A stretch of DNA of 64,000 nt from Henricia sp. BOLD:AAB3569. Lineage: Eukaryota; Echinodermata; Asteroidea; Spinulosida; Echinasteridae. The position numbers were made by a program, and so were the translations under genes. The stretch lies in the NCBI GenBank assembly GCA_037783545.1, contig JBBELK010000308.1, positions 744,001-808,000 on the forward strand, written 5' to 3'. Positions 11,701-22,200 of this stretch are shown here, piece by piece. The notes beneath the pieces were generated by a model that was given only the letters and a program-made list of their open reading frames with translations, searched no databases and was not told where the DNA came from. Every line of letters begins with the position of its first letter. Within the stretch, counting starts at the first letter, position 1.

Positions 11701-11865
11701 TGCCAATAATGTACATCATAAACAAGATGGGCATAGGAGCGACAAAAGCAGGCCCACATGTACCTGGCCTTGCGCGGGGGCTACTCCTCCCGCAGCAGCG
11801 GGAGCTCGCTGCTGAGCGCCCGCAGCGTTCTGCGCATCCGGGAAATTCGCCCAGTTTTCAGCCAT
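5795..11865 (-). CDS. CCDC91: CCDC91/p56-like adaptor-ear-binding protein, first four coding exons (3' part missing)
   Basis: Exons on the minus strand: 11865-11764 (ATG), 10609-10468, 9709-9534 and 5896-5795 (or from 5902: two in-frame acceptors, cag-gcgcag, sit 6 bp apart). All junctions keep frame (174 aa). Seen: an N-terminal ENWANFPD, then an acidic DDDWGEFGGFEEA at residues 41-53, PSPWASF about 30 residues later, a Pro/Ala/Gln-rich stretch, and NDIGLDEDLYGNE. Family knowledge: DDxFGGFE and WxxF motifs bind the gamma-ear domains of GGA and AP-1 adaptors at the trans-Golgi network; human CCDC91 opens with DDDDFGGFEAAE followed by PWAAF. Aftiphilin and synergin share such motifs, so identity rests partly on linkage to the FAR gene. 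The coiled-coil part expected for CCDC91 is not found in the window and presumably lies beyond the left edge. Confidence 0.6.
6141..6369. mobile_element. Foldback element, arms about 90 bp
   Basis: Two long inverted arms (sharing AAGTCTGACTTCCCGTGTTT and TCTGGACTGGTGG) surround a loop of about 40 bp. It lies in an intron of the CCDC91-like gene and could form a strong hairpin in its pre-mRNA. Confidence 0.8.
6545..6684. mobile_element. 130-bp palindromic MITE, copy 1 of 4
   Basis: Inverted ends read CGAATAGCTGCCATCTTG and CAAGATGGCAACTATTTG; the middle holds GAGGACATGCATGGTTGCAC. Related copies lie at 14469-14580, 38170-38283 and 48418-48550. Confidence 0.8.
6884..7265 (+). mobile_element. 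tRNA-derived SINE, full length
   Basis: A pol III A box (TGGCCTAGCGG from 6892) and a perfect B box (GGTTCGATTCC, 6947-6957) form a tRNA-like head with a long variable region. A conserved body follows (TTGAGCAAGACACTTAA, CTTCGGAAGGGATG, AAAGATCCCAGAGC) and then an AATAAATAAATAAAAATAAA tail. A reversed relative lies at about 49010-49352. Confidence 0.85.
7783..8024. mobile_element. Hairpin MITE with AATTAGGGGTCCAA ends
   Basis: Inverted ends CTTTCTATAAATTAGGGGTC and its complement enclose a second inverted pair (CCCCCGTTAC / GTAACGGGGG). The AATTAGGGGTCCAA terminal block also appears in the TA-flanked element at 56374-56823, so the two are related. Confidence 0.7.
8203..8892. mobile_element. 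DNA element with about 65-bp inverted ends
   Basis: The segment from CAGGGTTTACTTTTAGAAGG to about 8270 is repeated inverted at 8826-8892 with few differences. The interior has no credible coding capacity. It joins directly onto the next element at about 8886. Confidence 0.7.
8886..9476. mobile_element. MITE with GTCGAGTCC ends and ACAAGTCCT subrepeats
   Basis: Left end CAGGGTTGCAGTCGAGTCC and right end GGACTCGACTACAACCCC are inverted. Inside each end, short ACAAGTCCT / AGGACTTGT units are repeated several times. The CAGGGTTG start is hAT-like. Confidence 0.7.
9850..10192. mobile_element. CAACTG-dense foldback element, copy 1
   Basis: Packed with CAACTG/CAGTTG hexamers and ACTAGTTGC blocks, ending in CAATGTCGATGTACG. 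A longer copy in the same orientation lies at 42990-43472 and shares most of its sequence (for example GCGCACGTGATCAGATGCAC). It sits between CCDC91-like exons 2 and 3. Confidence 0.8.
11115..11519. mobile_element. Foldback MITE with 8-bp target duplication, copy 1
   Basis: Starts GGTATTTTTTT and ends AAAAAAATACC. It is flanked by a perfect 8-bp duplication GAAAATAC (11107-11114 and 11520-11527). Inner inverted blocks (GGAATCGATAGCTT, GTCGCAAATGTTGC) are shared with the copy at 19486-19888, which also has an 8-bp duplication. Confidence 0.85.
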
Positions 11866-12130
11866 CGCTGCAACTATTGCCGTCTAAGACCCGAGGAAAA
11901 CGTCTGACGCAATCAAAACTGATCCCAACGATCCTACAAGATAGCATAAAACGGGGAGCAGAGGCACTTCTGCTTAGAAACGAGAAGACAAGCAGTGAAT
12001 TTTAGTTTTAAAACGACATTCTTCCGTCTACAAAAAGCCGCTGGAGGCAGCCATTTTGGATATGATTGTATGTGTGTGTGTGTGGATCAAAAGTTAACTC
12101 CAGTAATGAAAGTCAAGTGGGTCCAATTAA

Positions 12131-12460
12131 AGGAACACACCGGCTTTGTTGGGCTATTTTAGGCTCGAAATAGACCACATGCTGAAGGTCTTAAATATAA
12201 GAAACCACAAAATTTGGCCGTTTTTGAGCATTTAAAAAAAAAAAGTCGCCGTGAGGATCGCGCGATAGTGACAGCTGGTAAAGCGTATAACCCGACTATT
12301 GACCATTATTGTTAATTTTATCATGGTGATTTTATTAAGCTTTTTCAGTTAATAACGGGACATTTTGATGATCTTTTTTCACAATTAAGGACCATCAAAA
12401 GATTATTGTCAAGGATATGCTACATCACTAAATTAAGTAAACAGTTAGCCGGTGCTTCCT
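12131..12460. mobile_element. TTAA-flanked MITE, family A copy 2 (short)
   Basis: Starts AGGAACACACCGGCTTTG and ends GCCGGTGCTTCCT, flanked by TTAA (12127-12130, 12461-12464). It is an internal-deletion relative of 1062-2095. Confidence 0.85.
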
Positions 12461-12477
12461 TTAATTATCATAAATCC

Positions 12478-12592
12478 GGGGCGAGTTCAATAGCACAATA
12501 CGTACGCCGGTATTGGGTATTTTCCTATACCTTCACCGTTGGTATTGTCGGTATGTAACGTATTGCGCTAATGAACGCGCCTCAGGATTTAG
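12478..12592. mobile_element. Palindromic MITE, TTCAATAGC...GCGCTAATGAA type, copy 1
   Basis: Inverted arms carry CAATACGTA and a GGTATTG core. A second copy lies at 52968-53093, where the ends read GCGCGTTCAATAGCGCAATA and TATTGCGCTATTGAACACGC. Confidence 0.7.
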
Positions 12593-13092
12593 GGCATTGG
12601 GCTGTTTTTGAAAGATAACATTTTATTAAATTAATACGTTTTGGCGGCCAAATAGACTTAAGACGGTGACGTCATCTTTGCATACATGTGGATGCTATAT
12701 TTAACTGTTTACTATATTTGGATCTATATTTTGTGATGTTTCAAGTTTAGTACACGCGGTCTAATTGTTGATTTAGAAGTTTCGGCGCTCCATGGACTCG
12801 CACACGCGCCTGTCAACGGCAGACGATTATTAAACTTCCACCAGCCAATATGTCATTGTGAACGGAAACAAATAACGTTCACAGGACAACAAAATCAAAG
12901 GTATCAAAAATATTATTTTATTGTTAATTGTTACAAGTGATACAAAACGGCACAAAGCACTTGTATTTTTCACTTTTACAGTAGTTGTCATTATTCAACA
13001 ATCGAACAAATGTTCACTAGACTTGGTAAAGTTTATTGTATTTTCACTCTTAGTAGTCTGATACCCAATAGATGATTCGTTCCATGTGGAAA

Positions 13093-13495
13093 TTAAAGTG
13101 TCAATTTCGGCACAGCATCCGTTTTTGGGGAACTGGGTACCAGATTAACACCTGATATCGCCAGACAACCGGTGCAAAGGTCGGCGGCTCGTTTGGGATT
13201 GAAAAAAACGAAAATCTCTCTGCACGGAAGCCGAAAAAAAGCAGCTTTTTGGCTCAATGAGATGGTAAGCACAAAGCCGCATGGTTGGGAGGAACGGCTG
13301 GGAACTTGGTTGACAGAAAGTCGGGAAAAGGTGGTCTGAAAGTGAAGGGGCCGTCCGTGAAGTACGTCATGTACTAGCCCCGCGAGCAGTGCTTCGGAAA
13401 CCTCAGCCCTGTCTTCTAATTTCTTCCTCCATGTATACACCAAATGTGTGGCAAACTCACGCAAATGAAATTTGTCCCATGGCTCTGATATTTGC
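13093..13495 (-). CDS. Possible orphan terminal exon, weak death-domain-like pattern
   Basis: A minus-strand frame of about 130 codons ends at 13093, and an AATAAA polyadenylation hexamer lies 170 bp downstream (12922-12917 on the minus strand). No ATG opens it. A possible acceptor (aaatatcag) lies near 13485. The readable part includes EPWDKFHLREFATHLVYTWR followed by KKLEDRAEVSEALLAGL. The spacing Trp-Arg, then Arg-Ala-x-Val-x-x-x-Leu-Leu, recalls the last helices of death domains, but this is a visual impression only. The frame's 5' edge runs into a foldback element, so it could be the last exon of an unseen gene, a gene fragment broken by that insertion, or a chance frame. Confidence 0.3.
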
Positions 13496-13506
13496 TCAAT
13501 AGGTGC

Positions 13507-13867
13507 ACTCACCCCAGTTTATAAATATTCCGAAGAGTACGCATCGATCCGATGTCTAGTTTCGGTGAAATCGTGGAAGTTTGAGACTTTCCGTGCGTTA
13601 AATTCCGACTTTCACCATGCGCGAGAGCGGAGAGGTCAACACAATCTAGACTGGTTCGCTGTCCTCATATTTATTTCCCTTCATCTTACGACGAAGGGAA
13701 GTAAATTGAGGATGTGGAACCAGTCTAGCGTTGACCTCTCCGCTCTCGCGCATGGTGAAAGTCGGAATTTCACGCACGGAAAGTCTCAAACTGTCCCCAC
13801 GATTTCACCGAAACTAGACATCAGGTCGATGCGTACTATTCAGAATATTTATAAACTGGGGTGAGTG
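13507..13867. mobile_element. Foldback element, arms about 165 bp
   Basis: Almost the whole segment is one inverted repeat: CACTCACCCCAGTTTATAAA at the left is mirrored at the right. The arms share CTCTCCGCTCTCGCGCATGG. The loop is near 13680. It abuts another foldback at 13868. Confidence 0.85.
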
Positions 13868-14222
13868 TAGCTAAGATAATCTCAGCTCTTTTTTTATCAT
13901 TTTTCATTGGGATGTGGTCTTTTAGCAGTAGAGCTGAGAGAAGTTATGAACATGAACCCGCCATCGCAAAACAAAACAAAAGTCAAATGTGTCAAGTCTG
14001 GTAACCAATGCGCATTGGTATTCCTTTGTACACAGACTAGACACTTGGTTGTTTTTGAACAAGACAAAAACGGCTAGGCTGTGAGCATACCGGTTTGTTT
14101 CGCTAGAATTGTTTGCAAAATAATCATCGTGGCTGGTTATTTCCCTCAAGGACCTGCGTAGTGGTTATGCCTGGCAAGGTTTGGGTGAGTTTTAGGGGGA
14201 ATTAGTGTGTCACGGTGAGAAA
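13868..14222. mobile_element. TAGCTAAGATAATC foldback, partly deleted copy
   Basis: Shares TAGCTAAGATAATCTCAGCT and the CTGCGTAGTGGTTATGCCTG block with the larger copies at 16468-17045 and 44634-45268. One arm is shortened. Confidence 0.75.
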
Positions 14223-14253
14223 ATGACACATTTGACTTACCCATTGTTTAAAG

Positions 14254-14336
14254 CAACCCACGGGGTCAACCCACGGGGTCAACCCACGGGGTCAACCCAC
14301 GGGGTCAACCCACGGGGTCAACCCACGGGGTCAAGT
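14254..14336. repeat. Minisatellite, 13-bp unit CAACCCACGGGGT x about 6
   Basis: Six near-perfect head-to-tail copies without spacers. Confidence 0.9.
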
Positions 14337-14468
14337 AGACACTGCAAACCCAATCCACATACACACCGCAGATTCGAACCTGGGATGCCAGAGGTGAAAG
14401 GCGAGGAAAGAACCACTACGGTACGCCAACCCAACCGCCCATATAGGAGTCTTGCATAATCGCCAACA

Positions 14469-14580
14469 TCAAGTTCATTGAGGACATGCATGGTTGCACA
14501 TATTGTGCTTCTATTGTTGAACGGTTTAAGTAACAAAAGGTGCCCCACGAAATGGCGGCTATTCGATACGGTCTATTCGG
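14469..14580. mobile_element. 130-bp palindromic MITE, copy 2
   Basis: Shares GAGGACATGCATGGTTGCAC and the GGCGGCTATTCGATACGG end with 6545-6684; the left end is truncated. It runs directly into a truncated copy of the CCTCAACACAC element (14582-14716). Confidence 0.7.
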
Positions 14581-14732
14581 TACCTCAACACACTTCTTTT
14601 GTTAACCACCAACACCCCCTAAAAACTGAAAGGAATTCCTTTGAAATGTTTGAGACAATGGGGGAACAATGGCAGGGGCATACCCTCTGCCACATATCGT
14701 GGTGCATATATGCAGCAAGTAGGCCTACAATA

Positions 14733-15330
14733 CAATAGACCGATCCAGTAAGCTCCGCCCATTTTGGAATTGACCAATCACAGCCTCAGATAACCAAAAA
14801 GCAGATCTTCATTTTGGTTACCTGAGTCCTCAAAATTTTGTGCACAGAGCTACGGCAAATGCAGCACGAGTAACGCAAAAACACCATAAACATCATTTTT
14901 ATCAGTGCAGAGGAGGCCTAGTGGGTTTAAAACGGATTGTATTTATAAGACTATCCTAACCTACTTTTAATCTCTTCATAAATGTGTTTTTGTTTAAACG
15001 TGAAAAACTTACCAAAATTAGCTTGTCGTTTTGCTAAGTTGTGCATTCACTTCGTTCTAGATGTGTGTCGAGATGTTTTTGTTCAATGACGCGCGTTACG
15101 CGTATTGCAGGCGTGTTGTACGTGCACGCATATAACCGGATACTTAAGTGCACATTTTGCTTTCGAGCGTGCAGTTTCTGTGTGCGTGTGCCTGTTTCAA
15201 TACGCGCTGACCAGGGCGCGGACGCTGACGCACGGCACGGCAACGCGACTCTACTGCACACGTGCATCGCACGTGTGGCATGTTGCTAGGCAATTTATAA
15301 ATGGGCGGAGCTTACTGGATCGGTCTATTG
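14733..15330. mobile_element. DNA element with 30-bp inverted ends (CAATAGACCGATCC), copy 1
   Basis: Left CAATAGACCGATCCAGTAAG is mirrored at the right by CTTACTGGATCGGTCTATTG. A second copy at 39625-40205 shares both ends and the CA/CG-rich interior (GTGCACATTTTGCTTTCGAG). Confidence 0.85.
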
Positions 15331-15487
15331 CCTGCTACACCTGAATATTTCAAATACCGGTATTTCTGCAGTGATGGTGGTTTTTTAAAATTGTTTTTAC
15401 TTGATACACACATGGGCCTGGTGAGGTATCTTTCAAAATATGCATAACATGCAACATATGGCCTGTCCTAAGATGTATAATTCTGTA

Positions 15488-15660
15488 TACCCAGCGCGAT
15501 ATGTGGCAGAGGGACTCTCCCCCTAACGCCCCTATACCTCAACACACTCCTCCCTTTTGTTAACTCACCAATCCCCCTGAAAGGAATTCCTTGGATGTTT
15601 GAGACACAATGGGGGAACAATGGTAGGGGCGAGGTTCTCCGCCACATATCGTGCTGCATA
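15488..15660. mobile_element. CCTCAACACAC short interspersed MITE, three copies nearby
   Basis: Inverted ends ATATGTGGCAGAGG and CCGCCACATAT enclose CCTCAACACAC and AAAGGAATTCCTTGGAT. A second copy is at about 15828-15972 and a truncated one at 14582-14716, so three relatives lie within 1.4 kb. Confidence 0.7.
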
Positions 15661-16467
15661 TGTAATTCTGTTAGAACGTTTTGTATGATTAGTCTTATTT
15701 CAGGAATTTCACAGCCTTTTTATGTTAGGAATTAAGAATTACATGTAAATACCTAACATTCCTGAAGTTCAATTTTTAGATTTGCATGCTTGACCAAGTT
15801 TTTATTTCAGTCTGTTCTTTCTCTCTTGATATGTGACAAACGACTCCCCCCTTTATACTGCTTCTATACCTCAACACACTTCCCCTGAAACCTGAAAGGA
15901 ATTCCTCTAAAATTCCTTGGATTTTTTTGACACAATAGAAGGGAGTATCCTCTGTCACATATCTGCTGCATATGCCTGCTTGGAAGCCCAAGTGCTGTTA
16001 TGTAACAGTTACACTCCTGTTTGTTAGCTCTACATTGGTGTGGGCGCTCTGGTGTGACATTCTTTACTAGGGCATGTGATCTTGCTAGTGGGTGTGCACA
16101 GTACAGCACTTGTGGACGTAGTCAAGTGGTGTGCAGTGCCTATTGGTCTTGGTTGATTTCTTGGTTGCCTCTGTGCTGTTAGGTTCTGAAGGTACATATG
16201 TACATGTAAACTATACAACTGAACATTGTATTGTTGTATTGCCCCAAGTTGCAGCCTGTTAATGCCCTGAGAACTTTGATGTTTCTGTTGAAAGTGCTTT
16301 TTTAAAAACATAAAATTGTACGCTCCGACCCCTCGAAATACAAAAATGGCATTCATGTCCTTTTGCTAGCAAAGTTTAATGAGTGTGTTCTGCTTTTTTT
16401 GGAAAGATTACCATCCACAAATACCCACTGGGACCCCATACACTAAACTTATTATAGGGCTGCTGGT

Positions 16468-17045
16468 AGCTAAGATAATCTCAGCTTTTGGTTTATCATT
16501 TTTCATTGGGATGTGGTCTTTTCACCAGTAGAGCTGAGAAGCTTTAAGAACATGAACACGCTATCACAAAACGGGACAAAACACTAATGACACACTAATT
16601 CCCCCCTGGGACTCGCCCAAACCTTGTCAGGCATAACCACTACGCAGGTCCTTGAGGGAAATAACCAGCCACGATGAATATTTAGCCAACAATTCCAGCG
16701 AAACAAACTGGTATGCTCACAGCCTAGCCGTTGTCTGGTTGTTATGTTGTGTCTAGTCTGTGTACAAAGGAATACCAATGCACATTATTTACCAGACGTG
16801 ATCTAAAAATAACTTATTTTTAGATCATTGGCTAAATATTCATCGTGGCTGGTTATTTCCCTCAAGGACCTGCGTAGTGGTTATGCCTGACAAGGTTTGG
16901 GTGAGTCCCAGGGGGGAATTAGTGTGTCACGGTGAGAAAATGACACATTTGCGTGTTCATGTTCTTAAAGCTTCTCAGCTCTACTGGTGAAAAGACCACA
17001 TTGAAAAATGATAAAGCAAGAGCTGAGATTATCTTGGCTTAGGCT
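16468..17045. mobile_element. TAGCTAAGATAATC foldback, copy 2
   Basis: Long inverted repeat of about 575 bp. Arms share TAATCTCAGCT, AGTAGAGCTGAGAAGCTT and AATTAGTGTGTCACGGTGAG; the loop is near 16800. Confidence 0.85.
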
Positions 17046-18017
17046 AGGCTGCTGACAACTTTCAAATTCCTTATTTTTTCCTTAGTAAATTCATGACACT
17101 TTCCCCTCTTAATTTTGCATTTTTATAAACAAACTAACATTTGTACGTGGTTTGTGGGTGTCTGTACATGATAATCTACCCACTTTTTCTTTCTTCAACA
17201 ATTCAAAATTTTCCTTACGTTTTCTGCCATGTCCCATAGACTTTGCATATGGCATCTCAATGGCAACCAGTGAATGAAAATTATGCTTTACTTGTATCTA
17301 CAACGTCGCAATATGGTGTGCCCATGGTGACAAGCGAAGGAACAAGCCGTTGTCGATGCAACATGTACACGTATCTAAGCATCAACGAATTTGTTTTCAC
17401 TCCAGTCACGGTGCTATGCCTATATACAAAGGCATATGACACCGGGTCACAAAAGTGCCAGAATGTGCGACCGACAGAATAGCCATTATGCATTGAGTAT
17501 TTACAGATTGCGTTTCATACATATACTGGGGCCACATGCAAACTGTCTGGATGGATTTTCCCTCAAAAGTGCGATGACATGTGCAAGGTCCAAAGACGAG
17601 ACAATTGTTCCATAATTTTTGCAGAACATGACCTTTGTTCCATAGTTCTGTGATCCCATATAATTTATTACTTTACTCATTATTTGTGCTGCTTATCTTG
17701 TGATTGTTGACCCACATTGACGTTAATATAATTCTGCCTTTGTGAGGATCTACACGCATTGGGAACGGTCGTGTTTTAGAGAGCTGAACAGATCGTTGGA
17801 TTCGCATCATTATTTTAGTTAGCTGATAGCATTTGTTTCCATCGTTGGATAGTTTTGTGCATGTCCAAGAACTACTTGTTGGTGTTGACAAATATTTGTG
17901 GATAATGCCTGGTTTTGTTGATGAAACTGGTTCATTGGAACCTGACGAAAGATCTGCAGATTGGATTGAGACAGACGAATTGGTCTCTGTGAGTCAGAGT
18001 AAAATTTTTTGAAAGAA

Positions 18018-18518
18018 TTGACAGTGAGGACTCGACTCCCGAAATGGAGAAATTCTCCCCTTCTGGCGAATTCTCCCAATCGGGAGAAGTTTTTTTCCCT
18101 CGATGCAGAGATTTTTACCCGATCGGGAGAATTATATTCTTCGTGAGCATTTGCGCACGTACATGTATCCGCTCATTTGCGCATGCATAGAATTAGCTAT
18201 AACAGAATTGGGCGAAGCGAGGCAAGTTTTGCAAAATAAAATTGAAAATCTATGTAAATTTGGCTTTTTGCCGACAATTTGGCACCAAAGACGATCGTTT
18301 CTGGTGTAATTTGTGGTCTGTGCCTAAGGACGGCACGGTTTTCATGACGATCATTGTAGATTTTATGCCTGGATTTCTCCTATGGTCGCATGCTTGTATA
18401 TTGTAAAGCGTCTGCATCACTGGGGTCACGTGACAAGGCAAATTAAGGCCATATGTTCGGATACAATTGTCTCCCGATTGGGAGAATTCGCCAGAAGAGG
18501 AGAGTTTGAGCCCTCACT
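18018..18518. mobile_element. MITE with CAGTGAGG / CCTCACTG ends
   Basis: Terminal CAGTGAGGACTCGA is mirrored by TTGAGCCCTCACTG. Inside lie inverted CGAATTCTCCCAATCGGGAG blocks. ATTGA occurs just outside both ends. The right flank (ATTGAGAAGTTGATCATGGC) is itself mirrored at 19114-19133, suggesting that this element sits inside an older inverted-repeat element reaching to about 19138. Confidence 0.65.
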
Positions 18519-19254
18519 GATTGAGAAGTTGATCATGGCTTCAGACCTTGTGTACAAAACATGAAGCTGAAAAATGTTGGTATGAATTCTGTTCACTGGT
18601 TGCCACTGATATGCCGTGTGTTAAGTCTATGGAACAGGGCAGAAAAAGTTTAAGTATTTTCAAGGAAATTGTTGAATGTTTTTCACTTCTAAAATTACTT
18701 CCCCTTGAAATATTTACAAGTTTTGCTGGTTATTAAAGTCATTAATAAAAAATGGCGGCCAGTAAACGGAATTCTTTTCGAGAGTGTTTCCTCGCAAAAT
18801 CTTCACAAATTCTCAACTTGGGTTTTTCCATCAAATCTACTCGAACCGATGCTTGATGAGTCGTTTTAACAAAACAAAATTCTGATCAATTTTTTAATCT
18901 CATCACTTTTTGTCGTTGACCCAAAAACCATGTGGAAAAGCTAATTAGGGCAAAATGTGGCAAGAATTGAGAAGTTGATCATAAATATTTTTTTCTTTAA
19001 AATGACTTATCAAGCAAAGATTTGATAGAAATATCAGAATTTAGGAGTGGGAAAATTTCATATTTTCTTGGAAATCACTATTACTCTTTCAGCCAGTCTC
19101 ATATGTTTTACTCGCCATGATCAACTTCTCAATTCTTTCTGTTTCAACTTTAATAATTTATCCTGCTTCTGACATTACATGTAGACTAATTTACAGGACA
19201 TGTTACAATTAATGTTCTATAAATTGTTTTTCACATTTCTCGTCTGAGCAGACG

Positions 19255-22200
19255 ATGGACACCAACGTTACCACAGACTCCATTCCAGAGTTCTTCCGGG
19301 ACAAGAGCGTCTTGATCACCGGAGCTACTGGCTTCATCGGCAAGGTGCTGGTTGAGAAGCTCCTACGATCATGCCCTGATCTCAAGCACATCTACCTATT
19401 GGTCAGGCCCAAGGCTGGACAGACGGCAGCCGAGAGACTTCAGGCAATGACCGAGACCAAGGCAAGTTGGCTTGGGCAAAGACTGGGTATTTTTTTAGTT
19501 TATGTCCCAACTCGAATTTAATGAAAATAACTATTGGAATCGATAGCTTGGACGATTTTAGAATACCTTTTCCATTGGCATTTCCGTCGCAAATGTTGCG
19601 TTTCCATGAAAATTGTGTTTTTGTCGCGGCCCGCCTCCATACAAAAGTGTGTGAAACTGCAGTGCGTGAAGCGCGCGAAGAAAGAGGGCGTGCGCGTGAT
19701 GATCAGTTTGGTTTCTGGCCGGCCGCTTTGCGTTCAATCATATGCAATATTTTTCCCGTGATTTTTCTCAAACGAAACATTTGCGACAGAAATGCATGTA
19801 AGTATTCCTATTCTAAAATCCTCCAAGCTATTGATTCCAATAATAATTTTCCTTAAATTCGAGTTGGGACATAAACTAAAAAAATACCAAAGACTGGGCA
19901 GTGAGGAGACTTCGTAGGTACAATACCATGCATTCGCACCCAGGATTTTCCTTATGACAATGCAAAATTAGGAGGGAAAAGTGTCATGAATTTACTAAGG
20001 AAAAACTTGAGTTGTCATTGGTTTAGTAGGCACTTTCATCACGTGACCGAAAGTGCCTCGGTTTAGCGCTTGGGGTCTCGGAGGGTGTCCGTGCATGGTA
20101 ATCTTGCCAGTTATGGTACATTAACTCACTGGCTTCCTTTATTGTTCATGTCATCTGGTTTTATTGCTCGCAGTTGTTTGACAAGATCCGGGACGTCCCG
20201 AACCTCCTGGAGAAGCTGGTGAGCATAGAGGGCGACATTCAGGATCCCAATCTCGGTCTGTCGGAGCAAGACGTTGCACGTCTGCAGGAAGAAGTGCACA
20301 TTGTGTACCATAGCGCTGCCACCGTACGATTTGACGAGAAACTAGGGTGAGTGTTGCGATTTCAGTGAGTGGTTTAGATTGAAATTGCCATAGAGGGCTA
20401 CACTCAGAAATCCAACCTGTCTGTTGGCGCAAGACGAGGCCCGTCTGCAGGAAGAGGTGCACATTGTGTACCATAGCGCTGCCACCTTACGATTTGACGA
20501 GAAACTAGGGTGAGTGTTGCGATTTCAGTGAGTGGTTTAGATTGAAATCGCCATAGAGGGCTACACTCAGAAATCCAACCTGTCTGTTGGCGCAAGACGA
20601 GGCCCGTCTGCAGGAAGAGGTGCACATTGTGTACCATAGCGCTGCCACCGTACGATTTGACGAGAAACTAGGGTGAGTGTTGCGATTTCAGTGAGTGGTT
20701 TAGATTGAAATTGCCATAGAGGGCTACACTCAGAAATCCAACCTGTCTGTTGGCGCAAGACGAGGCCCGTCTGCAGGAAGAGGTGCACATTGTGTACCAT
20801 AGCGCTGCCACCGTACGATTTGACGAGAAACTAGGGTGAGTGTTGCGATTTCAGTGAGTGGTTTAGATTGAAATCGCCATAGAGGGCTACACTCAGAAAT
20901 CCAACCTGTCTGTTGGCGCAAGACGAGGCCCGTCTGCAGGAAGAGGTGCACATTGTGTACCATAGCGCTGCCACCTTACGATTTGACAAACAAATTAGGG
21001 TGTGTTGCAATTAGCGCTGGAAGTTACCGTTTATTTTTCTAAACATTTAAACGTCAATTTAACGTACGTTTAAACAAATAGTAAACATAACAAAAAGTGA
21101 AACTTATTACCGCGCTCGCAATATAAAGTTCTTTGACCTGGTATCATGTGCGTTCGCGCGGCACCACTGACACTTTATTGAACTGGAGCATACATGATGC
21201 AGGCCACGGAAGTTCAGCTAGGCTTTGCTGTAATAGGATACTTTCGAGAAGTCACTCAAACCCAAAGTCAGCAACCAATGAGAGAATGGAATCAATAACA
21301 GTTCCAACACAACTACGATCGTCGGCTCCACAGTGTTTACCGCCCTGCTATTTGAATTCAACTTGCAAGATGAAACCAAAAAAATCAGTACAATCGCTTC
21401 CGCCCACAAACGCAACTAGAACTGTTCATCTTCGGCTTGAAACCACAAAGGTTACTGACCGTTGGGCTCAACACAGCGGTATGCTGCCTGATTCTTTCAA
21501 AACAAAACTGCCTCTTTAGAAATTTCTGGCAGCGCAAAACGGCCATTAGATCTTTGAAAAAGGAGGATCGTTTTTTCACAAGTTGGTTTCGGATATCCGT
21601 TTAGCATTTTTCTAAACGGATAGTTACATTTCGGATGTTAAACGTTTACACGGTCGCAGCACTAGTTTACAATTCAGGAATAGAGGGCGCTCTTGTCTTG
21701 CCACAAAACAAAGTGGAGCAGTTGCAGGTGCATATGTACCAGTTGTCACCATGCGATTTAATGAGATCCTAGTTGAGAGCAGTTCAGTTTGTTTCTGCGG
21801 GATCTGGAATCGGATCTGTCATGAAACATACACGCCCTTACATCCACTGCCACAATCAAGAAAGCATTGATTGTGGCTGTGGACGTGAGACGACTTGATG
21901 CATGCGCAAAACTTCAACATTGATGTCATCATGCGACAATTCAAAAATCCATAATTTGAAATTTCTTTTTTTGAAGTTTTTTTTCCTATCTTTGCAGTAT
22001 TTCATTAAAACTCAATGTGGGTTCAGTCCAAAAGATGATACAGCTATGCAGAGGAATGAAGAAGCTTGAGGTAAACGGACCCTTTTACTCGCCCTGTTTG
22101 TCACTTTAAAGGGACACACCGGCTTACTGTTTACATAATGTAGCAATCTAGCATCCTTGACAATAATATTTCGATGGTCGTTGTGAAAAAAATATCAAAA

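Larger units (their letters stand above)
11866..19254. other. Spacer between divergent CCDC91-like and FAR genes
   Basis: Both genes are transcribed outward from this 7.4-kb spacer. It contains at least ten repeat elements listed separately, one possible minus-strand exon (13093-13495) and otherwise unique AT-rich sequence. The FAR gene probably has an upstream non-coding exon somewhere here, because a good acceptor (tctgagcag) ends at 19251, 3 bp before its ATG. I could not locate that exon. Confidence 0.6.

Noticed and set aside
14254-14336. CRISPR-like array
   Set aside because: Direct 13-bp units without spacers in a eukaryotic genome; a minisatellite.
17819-18079. Gln-rich minus-strand frame as a possible exon
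   Set aside because: It overlaps a MITE end, lacks clear splice sites and has no recognised motif.
20151-20963. Repeated minus-strand frames of 77-107 codons
   Set aside because: Shadows of the tandemly copied FAR half-exon on the other strand.
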